64,000 bases of DNA from UBA1206 sp050953105 (GCA_050953105.1 JBMNMA010000009.1:467596-531595), one strand, 5' to 3'; numbered from the stretch's first letter, positions 34,833 through 43,181 are shown. A program made the numbers and translations. Notes: a model not told the origin generated them from the letters alone.

Positions 34833-34847
34833 ATATTAAATTGAATA

Positions 34848-34972
34848 AGCCTTGCGGTTCCGGAGGTATTTTTCCGGATCAGAGGGAAGACCGGTGAAAA
34901 TCCGGCGCAACAGCCATTACCGTAATTGGGGACACCCATAAGTCGGAATACTTGCCGCAAAGCTATCAGGTT
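34848..34972 (+). promoter_or_regulatory. Cobalamin riboswitch aptamer
   Basis: The B12-aptamer core is recognisable in order: outer stem GCCTTGCGG near 34850, GAGGGAAGACCGGTGAAAATCCGGCGC-type core (34882-34908), the CAGCC and GGGGACACCC-type elements, and the closing TTGCCGC near 34961-34967. Spacing and conserved purines fit the class although some peripheral loops are divergent. It precedes a terminator and the six-gene transport cluster. Cobalamin binding should lower expression of the operon. Confidence 0.85.
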
Positions 34973-35057
34973 TTTAGCATTTTCGGGCTATGGAAAAGTG
35001 CAACCGTTTGATAATTCCGCCTGCCTTTTTAGGTATAGACGGGATTTATGGCAGTTG

Positions 35058-35093
35058 CGCTTTTTTACCGTTTTGGTAAAAAGGCGTTTTTTT
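35058..35093 (+). terminator. Riboswitch expression-platform terminator
   Basis: A long stem (CGCTTTTTTACC paired with GGTAAAAAGGCG) and seven T end directly at the ACGGAGG ribosome binding site of the first gene. A neighbouring repeat (GTGCAAC near 34998 and GTTGCGC near 35054) could form a competing antiterminator or extend the terminator. Confidence 0.82.
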
Positions 35094-35105
35094 ACGGAGG
35101 TTTTT

Positions 35106-35396
35106 ATGGCGGGTAAATTTACACGGGAGGACTGCATAAAGCTGCTTTATGAAAAACGGCAGAATCTCTTGTCCCGGGGGGAGGAAAGGTTCCCCCAACG
35201 GAATGATTTTTCCCCGGAGGAGGTTGTGGCTATAAAAGCTTTCCTGGGCCCCTGGCCGAGAGCGCTGGAGGCTGCCGGAATAAAAGAGCCGCCGCCTGTC
35301 GACCGAAAGGCAAAAAACACCGAAAAGCGGATAAGGGCAAAGCGGAAACGGATTGAAGAGCTGAAAGCAAAAGGAAAAAATTCCACTGAAATATAA
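35106..35396 (+). CDS. Small protein resembling the homing-endonuclease-associated repeat
   Basis: 96-residue basic protein. Residues about 5-60 look like an HNH/homing-endonuclease-associated repeat (pattern R-x-D-F-S-P ... F-L-G-P-W-x-x-A-L-x-A-A-G-I), a small helical DNA-binding-type fold. The C-terminal third is a Lys/Arg/Glu-rich helix. There is no nuclease motif. ACGGAGG precedes the ATG at 35106; a longer open frame starting at 34926 would run through the riboswitch and is not credible. As first gene behind the cobalamin riboswitch it could be a regulator of the locus, but that is inference only. Confidence 0.7.
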   Translation: MAGKFTREDCIKLLYEKRQNLLSRGEERFPQRNDFSPEEVVAIKAFLGPWPRALEAAGIKEPPPVDRKAKNTEKRIRAKRKRIEELKAKGKNSTEI

Positions 35397-35408
35397 AGGA
35401 GTATTTGT

Positions 35409-36209
35409 ATGAAAAAAATTATTATGTTAACTCTTGCGCTTGGGATGATTTTATCGTCATTTGTATTTACCGTAAGCGGCGAGGGCGAGGGTGTTACTGT
35501 TTACGTTACAATAGCAAACGGCAATTTAGCTCTTGTAAAGCAGCAGGTAGCCGTTAATGATGTTGACGGCGACGGTAAAATTACCATAAACGATTCCCTT
35601 GTGGCCGCCCACCGGGAATATTATCCGGGTATAGGCGATGGCTATGCCTATGAAATAACCGCCTACGGCATTTCCATGACAATGCTTTGGGGGGTTGAAA
35701 ACGGGGGAAGCTATGGTTATTATGTAAACGATTCCATGGCGTTAAGCCTTGCCGACGAGCTTCATGAAGGCGACTATGTCTATGCCTTTGCTTACACCGA
35801 TACGGTAAATTTCAGCGATACCTATTCGTATTTTGACATCAGCAGCGTGTCTGCCGCTGTAAAAGAGGAATTTACTCTTACATTATATTCGTTAGGTCTG
35901 GACGAAAACTGGCAGCCGGTAGTTGCGCCTGTCGAAGCCGCAACGATTGTAGTTGACGGAAATATAACCCAGTTCAAAACCGACAGCCAGGGCAGGGTTA
36001 CCCTTTCCCTTGACACAGAGGGAGAGTATGTTATAAGTGCCGTATCAGAAAGCATAAATCTTCTCCCCCCCGTATGTCTTGTAAAAGTCGAGAAAGAAAC
36101 CCCGGTCACATCTGACCGGAATATGAATGTAGTGTATATTTCCCTTGCGGCGGTTGCTATTGTAATAATTGCAGCAGCACTTAACAGAAAAGTTGGATAT
36201 GAAAAATAA
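35409..36209 (+). CDS. Secreted, membrane-anchored DUF4430-like protein
   Basis: 266 residues: a signal peptide (about 1-25), an extracellular beta-rich domain and a C-terminal membrane helix (about 238-258) with a short basic tail. The first domain has an EF-hand-like DVDGDGKITINDSL calcium loop near residue 50 and the WGVENGGSYGYYVND / EGDYVYAFAY pattern close to DUF4430 (transcobalamin-like C-terminal) domains. Residues about 150-225 look like an Ig-like carboxypeptidase-regulatory type fold. The gene is 12 bases after the previous one and overlaps the next by 11. It probably captures cobalamin or a related ligand at the cell surface; binding is inferred from the riboswitch and neighbours. 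Confidence 0.78.
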   Translation: MKKIIMLTLALGMILSSFVFTVSGEGEGVTVYVTIANGNLALVKQQVAVNDVDGDGKITINDSLVAAHREYYPGIGDGYAYEITAYGISMTMLWGVENGGSYGYYVNDSMALSLADELHEGDYVYAFAYTDTVNFSDTYSYFDISSVSAAVKEEFTLTLYSLGLDENWQPVVAPVEAATIVVDGNITQFKTDSQGRVTLSLDTEGEYVISAVSESINLLPPVCLVKVEKETPVTSDRNMNVVYISLAAVAIVIIAAALNRKVGYEK

Positions 36210-37854
36210 AATACAAGCGTTTTTACTTTGTCTGCTTGTCTTTTCCCTATTTATCATCCCCACCCTATCGGCGCTTGCCGAGGACGGATATGAAAGCAGG
36301 ATAAAAGATATTGCGGACGGAATAATCTCTTATAACATACAAAATTACAGTTCGGTTGAGGAATGGCTTGATGCCGGACTTCCCCTTGAAAAAGGGGTTA
36401 CGGCGGAATGGTATGTTCTCGGTCTTGCCCAGAAGGGGGCCGGATATGATTTTTCGGCCTATGCCATATCGTTGATTGAATATGTCGGCAGCCATAAGAT
36501 AACAAACTTCGTTGCACGGCAGAAATACGCCCTTGCCTTAATTGCCGCGGGTTTTGAAAATGAGGAGTTTGTGGGCGAGACCATAGCTTCGTCGGTTGAC
36601 AGGCTGGAAAATTCAAGCGTTATGGAGGTTATTTTAACACTCCACCTGCTAAGCAACAGAGATTTTTATAATCAATCAACCGTTAACAATATTATCGGCA
36701 GGCTTTTGTCAATGGCAAAATCCGACGGCGGCTGGGCGGTGACCGGAAGCTTTTCCGACGTTGACGTTACCTCCATGGCTATTCAGGCATTGTCGGTATA
36801 TTATAATGAAAACGAACAGGTTAAATCTGCCGTTGACAAAGCGGTAGAGCTACTGTCCCAAAAGCAGCTTGACGACGGCAGTTTTGTAAGCTACGGAAAA
36901 GCCAATGCCGAAAGCGTTTCACAGGTGATTATTGCTCTTACTTCATTAGGAATTAATCCATTCACAGACGAAAGATTTATAAAAAACGGCAACACCCTGC
37001 TTGATGCGCTATTATATTACCGTCTTGGCGACGGATACTTTTGTCATATCGAAGGCGGCAGCTTTAACGCCACCGCCACCGTTCAGGCTTATCTTGCCCT
37101 TGTGGCGGCAGAGCGTTTTTATGCCGGCAAAAGCGGACTTTTCACCCTTGACAAAACTCCGTCAACCCCCGGCGAGGAAAGCGGCGATGAAAGCATTATA
37201 GAAAAGTCAGACGAAGCAGCATCATCCCATGAAGCAGAAAGCAGTCAAGACACCGAAAGCGGGGACAGCATTGAAAAAAGCGGTGTAGGCTATAAGGTCT
37301 GGGCGGCGGCCGGGATTGCGGTTGTGGTTATAACCGCCTGTATTGTGCTTTTTTTAAGGAAAAAACGGGGGATAAAGAATTTCATTTTACCCGTAATACT
37401 TGGGTTGGTTGCGTTAGCGGCTGTTTTGCTAACCGATATAAAGACTCCGGATGGCTTTTACGGTGACACATCAAAGGAAAATATTGTCGGCAGAGTGTCA
37501 ATTGCAATTAATTGCGGTGAAATAGCGGACGGTCAAAGCAGCTATATCCCCTCCGACGGGGTGATACTTGAAAAGGTTTATTTTGATATTGCCGCCGGGG
37601 ATACGGTGTATGACATTCTTATTGAAGCGGCAAAAAAGTATAAAATTCATGTGGAAACCAACGGCTCGGCTGCCGGCGGCACCGCCTATGTTTCGGGGAT
37701 AAATTACATTTACGAATACGACTTCGGCAGCCTTTCGGGCTGGACATACAAGGTCAACGGTGTTACACCCTCCCTGGGTTGCGCCTCGTATATCCTTTCC
37801 GACGGGGACGAAATCGAATGGTTCTATTCCCTTACCGTGGGGCACTTTGAATAA
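36199..37854 (+). CDS. Transcobalamin/intrinsic-factor-like membrane protein (alpha/alpha-barrel + DUF4430)
   Basis: 551 residues. A signal peptide (1-27) is followed by a helical-repeat domain (about 30-345) of the prenyltransferase/squalene-cyclase alpha/alpha-barrel type (recurrent G-G-W, D-x-x-x-T-S-M-A-I-Q-A-L, D-D-G-S-F). Then come an acidic Ser/Glu linker, two membrane helices (about 367-387 and 394-413) separated by RKKRGIK, and a C-terminal DUF4430 domain (about 430-551; GWTYKVNG, DGDEIEWFYS). The positive loop between helices places both big domains outside. Barrel plus DUF4430 is the domain plan of animal intrinsic factor and transcobalamin. The start overlaps the preceding gene by 11 bases. 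Direct cobalamin binding is inferred. Confidence 0.82.
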   Translation: MKNKIQAFLLCLLVFSLFIIPTLSALAEDGYESRIKDIADGIISYNIQNYSSVEEWLDAGLPLEKGVTAEWYVLGLAQKGAGYDFSAYAISLIEYVGSHKITNFVARQKYALALIAAGFENEEFVGETIASSVDRLENSSVMEVILTLHLLSNRDFYNQSTVNNIIGRLLSMAKSDGGWAVTGSFSDVDVTSMAIQALSVYYNENEQVKSAVDKAVELLSQKQLDDGSFVSYGKANAESVSQVIIALTSLGINPFTDERFIKNGNTLLDALLYYRLGDGYFCHIEGGSFNATATVQAYLALVAAERFYAGKSGLFTLDKTPSTPGEESGDESIIEKSDEAASSHEAESSQDTESGDSIEKSGVGYKVWAAAGIAVVVITACIVLFLRKKRGIKNFILPVILGLVALAAVLLTDIKTPDGFYGDTSKENIVGRVSIAINCGEIADGQSSYIPSDGVILEKVYFDIAAGDTVYDILIEAAKKYKIHVETNGSAAGGTAYVSGINYIYEYDFGSLSGWTYKVNGVTPSLGCASYILSDGDEIEWFYSLTVGHFE

Positions 37855-37866
37855 AGGAGTATAACC

Positions 37867-38745
37867 TTGAAGGACTTTGCGTCATACAACCCCATAGTCC
37901 AGTTTATATACGTTTTCGGCGTGGTTTTTGTGGTTATGTTCAGCCAAAACCCCGTTTTTATAGCCATTTCCCTGTTTTGCGCCGTTTTGGCTGTAGTTTT
38001 TGCCACAGGGGGGACAAGGCTGACTTTTCACGCCCTTTTGCTTGGCATGTTTATTGCTACCGCCGTTATAAACCCTTTGTTTTACCACAACGGTAAAACG
38101 GTGCTGTTTTTTATAAACAACAACCCAATAACCCTTGAGGCAACCTTCTACGGCCTTGCCGCCGCCGGAATGATTTGCTCTGTTATATACTGGTTTAAGC
38201 TTTTCACCTTCTGCTTTACCGGCGACAGGCTGCTGTATCTGTTCGGGCTTATTTCTCCAAAGGCCGCCCTTGTAATTTCAATGGCTTTAAGGTTTATTCC
38301 GTTATATTCAAGGCAGGCAAAAAAGATAAACGACGCCCAGAAGGCGCTGGGACTTTATAAAGAGGACAATGCTGTTGACAACATACGGGGTAAAATACGG
38401 GTGTTTTCCTCCCTTACCACCTGGGCACTGGAAAACGGAATAATCACCGCCGACAGCATGGCGGCAAGAGGCTACGGCATAAAAAAACGCACCTTTTACT
38501 CAAGGTATTCTTTTGACAAAAGGGATGTTTTAATGCTTATAACCACCCTCCTGCTGTTTGTTCTGACAATCACGGCGGTTGTTACGGGATATGCCGATTT
38601 CGGATTTTACCCGGAAATTTTACCTCCAAAACCTTCTGTTTATTTATATATATCCTATTTATCCTACTTTCTGTTGGGGTTGATTCCCGTCGCAGCCACG
38701 GCGGGGGAAAGGTTAAGATGGAAATACTTACTGTCGAGGGTTTAG
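37867..38745 (+). CDS. ecfT: ECF transporter T component
   Basis: 292-residue energy-coupling-factor transmembrane scaffold with about six helices. The coupling region contains an A-x-x-A-R-G-Y-G motif (AARGYG), the arginine-glycine signature that docks onto the ATPases. Start is a TTG at 37867 with GGAG seven bases upstream. It is 12 bases after the intrinsic-factor-like gene and overlaps ecfA by 28 bases. Within this riboswitch-controlled cluster it should serve a dedicated (group I type) cobalamin transporter. Confidence 0.9.
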   Translation: MKDFASYNPIVQFIYVFGVVFVVMFSQNPVFIAISLFCAVLAVVFATGGTRLTFHALLLGMFIATAVINPLFYHNGKTVLFFINNNPITLEATFYGLAAAGMICSVIYWFKLFTFCFTGDRLLYLFGLISPKAALVISMALRFIPLYSRQAKKINDAQKALGLYKEDNAVDNIRGKIRVFSSLTTWALENGIITADSMAARGYGIKKRTFYSRYSFDKRDVLMLITTLLLFVLTITAVVTGYADFGFYPEILPPKPSVYLYISYLSYFLLGLIPVAATAGERLRWKYLLSRV

Positions 38746-40349
38746 GCTTTGCATACCCCCAATCAAATAAAAAGGCGGTTGACAATGTTTCCTTTGGTGT
38801 CGAAAAAGGGGATTTTATAACTGTCTGCGGCAAAACCGGCAGCGGAAAATCCACCCTCCTCAGGCTGCTTAAGCAAGAGCTGGTGCCAAAGGGTGACCTT
38901 ACGGGGACTGTCAAATACAACAAAATACCATTAAACAATCTTGACGATATTCAAAGCGCATCAAAGGTGGGGTTTGTTATGCAAAACCCCGAACACCAGA
39001 TTGTCACCGACAAGGTGTGGCACGAGCTGGCCTTCGGCCTTGAAAATCTGGGACTTCCCAACCGGGTTATAACCAACCGGGTTGCCGAGATTGCCGGTTA
39101 TTTCGGCATTGAGGACTGGTTTGAAAAGGACGTTTCTTCCCTTTCCGGCGGACAAAAGCAGCTTTTAAACCTGGCATCAGTTATGGCAATGCAGCCGGAA
39201 ATTCTGCTCCTTGACGAACCGACGTCCCGGCTTGACCCGGTGGCGGCGTCCGACTTTTTGGCCACCATATCAAAGCTAAACCGAGAATTAGGTTTAACGG
39301 TTATAATAGTGGAACACCGCCTTGAGGAGGTTATTCCCGTGTCAAGCAAGCTGCTTGTCCTTGACGAAGGCAGGCTGCTTGAATATAACGAAACCAGGTT
39401 GGCGGTGGAGAAAGCAAAAGAAATACCCGAACTGTTAGAGGGTATGCCGGCGGCAGTCAGGCTGTTTTCAAGGTTTGACGATTTCAAGGCAACTCCCTTC
39501 CCCCTTACCGTGCGGGAGGGAAGAAGGTTTATTGATGATAATTTTAAAAATAATATAAAAAACCTTCCGCAAAGGGAATACCATCCTTCCGGAATTGCGG
39601 CTTTGGAGTTTTCCAACGTATATTTCAGGTATTCCCGCCATACTCCGGATGTGCTTTGCGGTCTTGACCTGACGGTGTATGAGGGGGAGATTTATTGCCT
39701 GCTTGGCGGTAACGGATCAGGCAAAACCACCTCCCTTAACGTTGCGGCGGGACTTCTTACCCCCTACAGCGGAAATGTAAAGGTTTTCGGCAAAAAAATA
39801 AAGGAATACAAAAATCAGTCATTATATAAAAACTGCCTTGCCCTGTTGCCCCAGGATGTCCAGACTGTGTTTTTGAAAAACACCGTCCGTGAAGAGCTTT
39901 CCGACGCAGGAGTAATAATAGAAAACCTGCCCTTTGACCTTTCGGGTTTATATGACTCCCATCCCTACGATTTATCCGGGGGACAGCAGCAGCTTGTGGC
40001 ACTGGCAAAGGCCTTTGCCGCAAACCCAAAACTGCTTCTTCTTGACGAGCCCACCCAGGGGCTTGACGCCTACACAAAGCAAAAGCTTGCCGGAATTATT
40101 AACACACTTTCAAGGTTCGGTGTGGCGGTGGTTATAGTCACCCACGACACCGAATTTGCCGCAAGGGTGGCCCACCGGTGCGGAATGTTTTTCAGGGGAA
40201 AGATAGTGTCCGCAGGGGTGCCGGAGGAGTTTTTCGGACAAAACTCCTTTTACACCACACCGGTCAGCCGGATGACAAGGGGGATTTTTGAAAACGCCGT
40301 AACGGTGGACGATGCCGAAAGGCTGTGCCGGCAAAACGGGAGGAAGTAG
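38718..40349 (+). CDS. ECF transporter fused ATPase (A-A')
   Basis: 543 residues holding two ABC ATPase domains in one chain. The first half has Walker A GKTGSGKST, signature LSGGQKQ and Walker B LLLDEPTSRLD. The second half has GGNGSGKTT, LSGGQQQ and LLLDEPTQGLD. Both catalytic Glu residues and the switch His residues (VEHRL, VTHDT) are present, so both sites look competent. Fusion of EcfA and EcfA' is typical of dedicated ECF systems. It overlaps ecfT and is followed directly by the S component. Confidence 0.93.
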   Translation: MEILTVEGLGFAYPQSNKKAVDNVSFGVEKGDFITVCGKTGSGKSTLLRLLKQELVPKGDLTGTVKYNKIPLNNLDDIQSASKVGFVMQNPEHQIVTDKVWHELAFGLENLGLPNRVITNRVAEIAGYFGIEDWFEKDVSSLSGGQKQLLNLASVMAMQPEILLLDEPTSRLDPVAASDFLATISKLNRELGLTVIIVEHRLEEVIPVSSKLLVLDEGRLLEYNETRLAVEKAKEIPELLEGMPAAVRLFSRFDDFKATPFPLTVREGRRFIDDNFKNNIKNLPQREYHPSGIAALEFSNVYFRYSRHTPDVLCGLDLTVYEGEIYCLLGGNGSGKTTSLNVAAGLLTPYSGNVKVFGKKIKEYKNQSLYKNCLALLPQDVQTVFLKNTVREELSDAGVIIENLPFDLSGLYDSHPYDLSGGQQQLVALAKAFAANPKLLLLDEPTQGLDAYTKQKLAGIINTLSRFGVAVVIVTHDTEFAARVAHRCGMFFRGKIVSAGVPEEFFGQNSFYTTPVSRMTRGIFENAVTVDDAERLCRQNGRK

Positions 40350-40350
40350 C

Positions 40351-41037
40351 ATGGTGGTTATAAAAAACCCTCTTTTAAGAAAATGGCTTAAAATTTTGCT
40401 CCCGTTTATTATAATACCTGCGGCAATAGGGTTGGGATTCTTTATCCCTGCCGGGAAAAGGTATATCTATATAACCCTTGCGGTATCTTTACTTACGGTT
40501 TTGTTGTTTGCTTCCGGGTATGAAAGCAAACGGATAGGCAGCCGGCGGCTTATAGTATCGGCGGTTTTTATATCATTGTCGGTAGCCGGCAGATTCATAC
40601 CCCTTGTAAAGCCTGTTGCTTCACTTACGGTTATTGCCGGTGTCCATTTGGGGAGCGAAACGGGATTTTTTATAGGGGCAATGTCGGCGGTATTATCTAA
40701 CTTTTATTTCGGCCAGGGCCCCTGGACGCCTTATCAGATGCTGTCCCTTGGGCTAATCGGCTTTTTTGCCGGGTTATTGCCGGAAAAAATAAAAAAAAGC
40801 CGTATATGGCTTAGCATTTTCGGTTTTATTGCCGGGGTGGTATATTCCCTTATAATGGACGTTTGGACTGTAATGTGGTACAGCGGGGAGTATAATATAA
40901 AATTATATATTTCGGCTCTTATCTATTCCCTTCCCTTTACCGCTCTGTATGCCCTGTCAAACGCCGGGTTTGTTTATCTTTTGGCAAAGCCCTTTGGGGA
41001 TAAATTAAACCGGATAAAGATGAAATACGGACTGTAA
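40351..41037 (+). CDS. ECF transporter S component (probable cobalamin-specific)
   Basis: 228-residue substrate-binding membrane protein with six or more helices. A preserved GQGPWTPYQM segment near the middle is shared with ECF S components found next to cobalamin genes (CblT-like). The start has GGGAGGAAG upstream, one base after the ATPase stop. Specificity for cobalamin is deduced from the upstream riboswitch and the transcobalamin-like surface proteins, not from binding residues. It ends the operon at the terminator 41053-41075. Confidence 0.85.
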   Translation: MVVIKNPLLRKWLKILLPFIIIPAAIGLGFFIPAGKRYIYITLAVSLLTVLLFASGYESKRIGSRRLIVSAVFISLSVAGRFIPLVKPVASLTVIAGVHLGSETGFFIGAMSAVLSNFYFGQGPWTPYQMLSLGLIGFFAGLLPEKIKKSRIWLSIFGFIAGVVYSLIMDVWTVMWYSGEYNIKLYISALIYSLPFTALYALSNAGFVYLLAKPFGDKLNRIKMKYGL

Positions 41038-41052
41038 ATGTCAATCATAAAC

Positions 41053-41078
41053 AAAACCCCCTAAACGGGGGTTTTAAC
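41053..41078. terminator. Bidirectional terminator ending the cobalamin operon
   Basis: AAAACCCCC / GGGGGTTTT perfect stem with a five-base loop. It lies between the S component and the convergent unknown gene at 41095. Confidence 0.88.
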
Positions 41079-41094
41079 ATGCAAATATTTAAGG

Positions 41095-41430
41095 CTAATC
41101 CCTGTAATACTTATAATAGGCCATTATGGTGCGTTCCCTGCCGGTGGTCAGGTCAAGGCCGGTGAGGGTTACCCCCTCAAGGCTTAAAAATTCCCAGCAG
41201 GCCGAAAGGGTGTCGATTTTGGCTCTAAACAAGGTTTTATCGCCGCAGATTACCGAAATTTCATCACCGAACGCCGTTATAAAACCCTCTCTGCCAATGA
41301 CCTTGGACACGGTTTCTTCCTTTTCAAGGACATACCTCACCTTCCGCTCGTTGAGCTTGGCAGCCATATAGCGTTTGAATTCCACCGAATCGGTGTCTTT
41401 GGGAGGTTTATTTTTTCTAAACAGGCCCAT
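41095..41430 (-). CDS. Hypothetical cytoplasmic protein
   Basis: 111-residue soluble protein of unknown function, rich in charged residues at the N-terminus (GLFRKNKPPKD) with an alternating beta/alpha pattern afterwards. The ATG at 41430 is chosen because the upstream gene's stop codon abuts it (TGATATG); an ATG 12 bases earlier lies inside the neighbour. It is the last gene of a three-gene unit with the isomerase-like and glycosyltransferase genes. No motif is recognised. Confidence 0.65.
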   Translation of the reverse strand: MGLFRKNKPPKDTDSVEFKRYMAAKLNERKVRYVLEKEETVSKVIGREGFITAFGDEISVICGDKTLFRAKIDTLSACWEFLSLEGVTLTGLDLTTGRERTIMAYYKYYRD

Positions 41431-41431
41431 A

Positions 41432-42217
41432 TCAGTCTTCAAAAAGCAGGGATTTGAAATATTTTATGGTGTATTTCAAACCCTTTTCCCCAAGCTCGCC
41501 CGTCCATGTGGCGGAGTGGGGTTCTATTGAAAGGACTCCGTCATAGCCGAATCTTCTGAACACCGACACAAATGCCGGCCAGTTTATCATATCCATACCG
41601 GCGGGGGGATCGTCAAGGTGAATTCCGCCGGAATTTATTGTGCCTTTCAGGTGGATGTGATACACCCGGCTGCCGTAGTTTACAATCTCGTCCATATAGT
41701 CCCGTCCACCGTTAATGGCGTGGGAGGGGTCATATTTTATGCCCAGTTCCTTTAAGTGGTCGTGGACTATGTCCCATTCGTGTTTTTTATCGATGTAATT
41801 GTTCCATTCGCAGTTGTAGGTGCAAATTTTAACGTCGCCGCCGGCGTAATCTATAAGGGATTTAATATACCCAATGGCAGCAGAAACGTTGGCAAAGTAG
41901 GATTTATCTTTAACATAGTTCATGCCGGTTATATAAACGGGGCAGCCCACCTGACGGCAGAAGTCGATAAGGTCAAATTCGTCCTTCTGCTCCTTTTGAT
42001 TTACCGTAAGGTCTGAATTTAGGCGGTTTCTTCCCCATCTGCCAACGGCGGCAATGGAAACGCCGTATTCGGCCATGGCGGCTTTTATATCATCTAAATT
42101 TTTGGCAAGATAAGAAACGTCGTCGCCGTTTACGTCAAATTCGGCGTATTTTAACCCTAAATCCTTAACTCTTTTCAGCCCCGTCCTGTCGTGTCCGGTT
42201 ATAATCCCTAATTTCAT
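41432..42217 (-). CDS. Sugar phosphate isomerase/epimerase-like TIM-barrel protein
   Basis: 261-residue protein of the xylose isomerase-like TIM-barrel (AP endonuclease 2) superfamily. Typical strand-end motifs are visible: a C-x-Y-N-x-E-W segment with Glu, Y-D-P-S-H near residue 165, the V-Y-H-I-H-L-K-G metal His pair and a late S-I-E-P-H. These residues normally bind a divalent metal. Substrates in this family range from keto-sugars to inosose, and nothing here fixes one. An AAGGAG site lies nine bases before the ATG, and the start lies 53 bases inside the glycosyltransferase gene. Confidence 0.85.
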   Translation of the reverse strand: MKLGIITGHDRTGLKRVKDLGLKYAEFDVNGDDVSYLAKNLDDIKAAMAEYGVSIAAVGRWGRNRLNSDLTVNQKEQKDEFDLIDFCRQVGCPVYITGMNYVKDKSYFANVSAAIGYIKSLIDYAGGDVKICTYNCEWNNYIDKKHEWDIVHDHLKELGIKYDPSHAINGGRDYMDEIVNYGSRVYHIHLKGTINSGGIHLDDPPAGMDMINWPAFVSVFRRFGYDGVLSIEPHSATWTGELGEKGLKYTIKYFKSLLFED

Positions 42218-43181
42218 TTAAAATTTTCTCCTTATCTAAATCCTTTTCGGTCTCGGCGGCAAGATACATAGGCCGCCGCTTGCATTCGAGATAGGTTTTC
42301 GAAAGGTAGGTGCCTAAAATTCCTATACAGAAAAGCTGGACACCCCCCACAAAGAGAATTACGCATATCATAGACGGCCAGCCCGCTGCCGACTGAACGC
42401 CGGCAATATCACGGCCTACCACTATAATTATACCTATCACCGCAAGGACGCAGAATAAAAAACCGAAAAACGATGCTATCGCAAGGGGTGCGGTGGAAAA
42501 GGCGACAATACATTCAATTGAATATTTAAATAATTTCCAGAACGACCACTTGGTTTTGCCTGCCACCCGCTGGATATTGTCATAGGCAATCCATTTTACC
42601 TTATAGCCTACCCAGTTGAATATCCCCTTGGTAAACCGGTTGTATTCGGGCATGGTTAAAATTGCGTCTTTGACGCTCTTTTTCATTAAAACATAGTCCC
42701 TTGCCCCCGGCACCATGCGGGTTTTGGATATTTTGTTTATTACTTTATAAAACACTTTGGCAAAGAAGGAACGTATAACCGGCTCTCCCTTGCGGGTGGA
42801 GCGTTTTGTGGCTACGCTGTCATAGCCTTCGTTTTTTATGGCGTCGAGCATTTCGGGAAGCAGTGCGGGCGGGTCCTGAAGGTCGGCGTCCATTATGGCT
42901 ATATAATCTCCCGTTGCGTTTTCCAGTCCGGCGAACATAGCCGCCTCTTTCCCGAAATTACGGGAAAACGAAACATATCTTACCCTTTTGTCGACTGCGG
43001 CAAGCTTTCGCAAAATGTCCAGCGTGCCGTCGGAAGAACCGTCGTCGACGAAAAGAAGTTCAAAGACTGTTTCGTTCATTATCTCCGCAATGCGGGTTAT
43101 TTCTTTGTAGAAAAACGGAAGAGCCTCCTCCTCATTATAACAGGGAACTATAACGGTTAAAGTTTGGGGCTTGTTTTCCAT
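42165..43181 (-). CDS. Family 2 glycosyltransferase (polyprenyl-phosphate sugar transferase type)
   Basis: 338-residue GT2 enzyme of the dolichol-phosphate-mannose synthase/GtrB type. The GT-A fold shows VPCYNEE, FVDDGSSDGT, the metal-binding DADLQDPP and a GARDY-type acceptor motif. Two or more C-terminal membrane helices (about 225-290) follow. Such enzymes transfer a sugar from a nucleotide donor to undecaprenyl phosphate for cell-envelope glycosylation. A following flippase or glycosyltransferase is not in the window. It overlaps the isomerase-like gene by 53 bases. Confidence 0.9.
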   Translation of the reverse strand: MENKPQTLTVIVPCYNEEEALPFFYKEITRIAEIMNETVFELLFVDDGSSDGTLDILRKLAAVDKRVRYVSFSRNFGKEAAMFAGLENATGDYIAIMDADLQDPPALLPEMLDAIKNEGYDSVATKRSTRKGEPVIRSFFAKVFYKVINKISKTRMVPGARDYVLMKKSVKDAILTMPEYNRFTKGIFNWVGYKVKWIAYDNIQRVAGKTKWSFWKLFKYSIECIVAFSTAPLAIASFFGFLFCVLAVIGIIIVVGRDIAGVQSAAGWPSMICVILFVGGVQLFCIGILGTYLSKTYLECKRRPMYLAAETEKDLDKEKILNEIRDYNRTRQDGAEKS

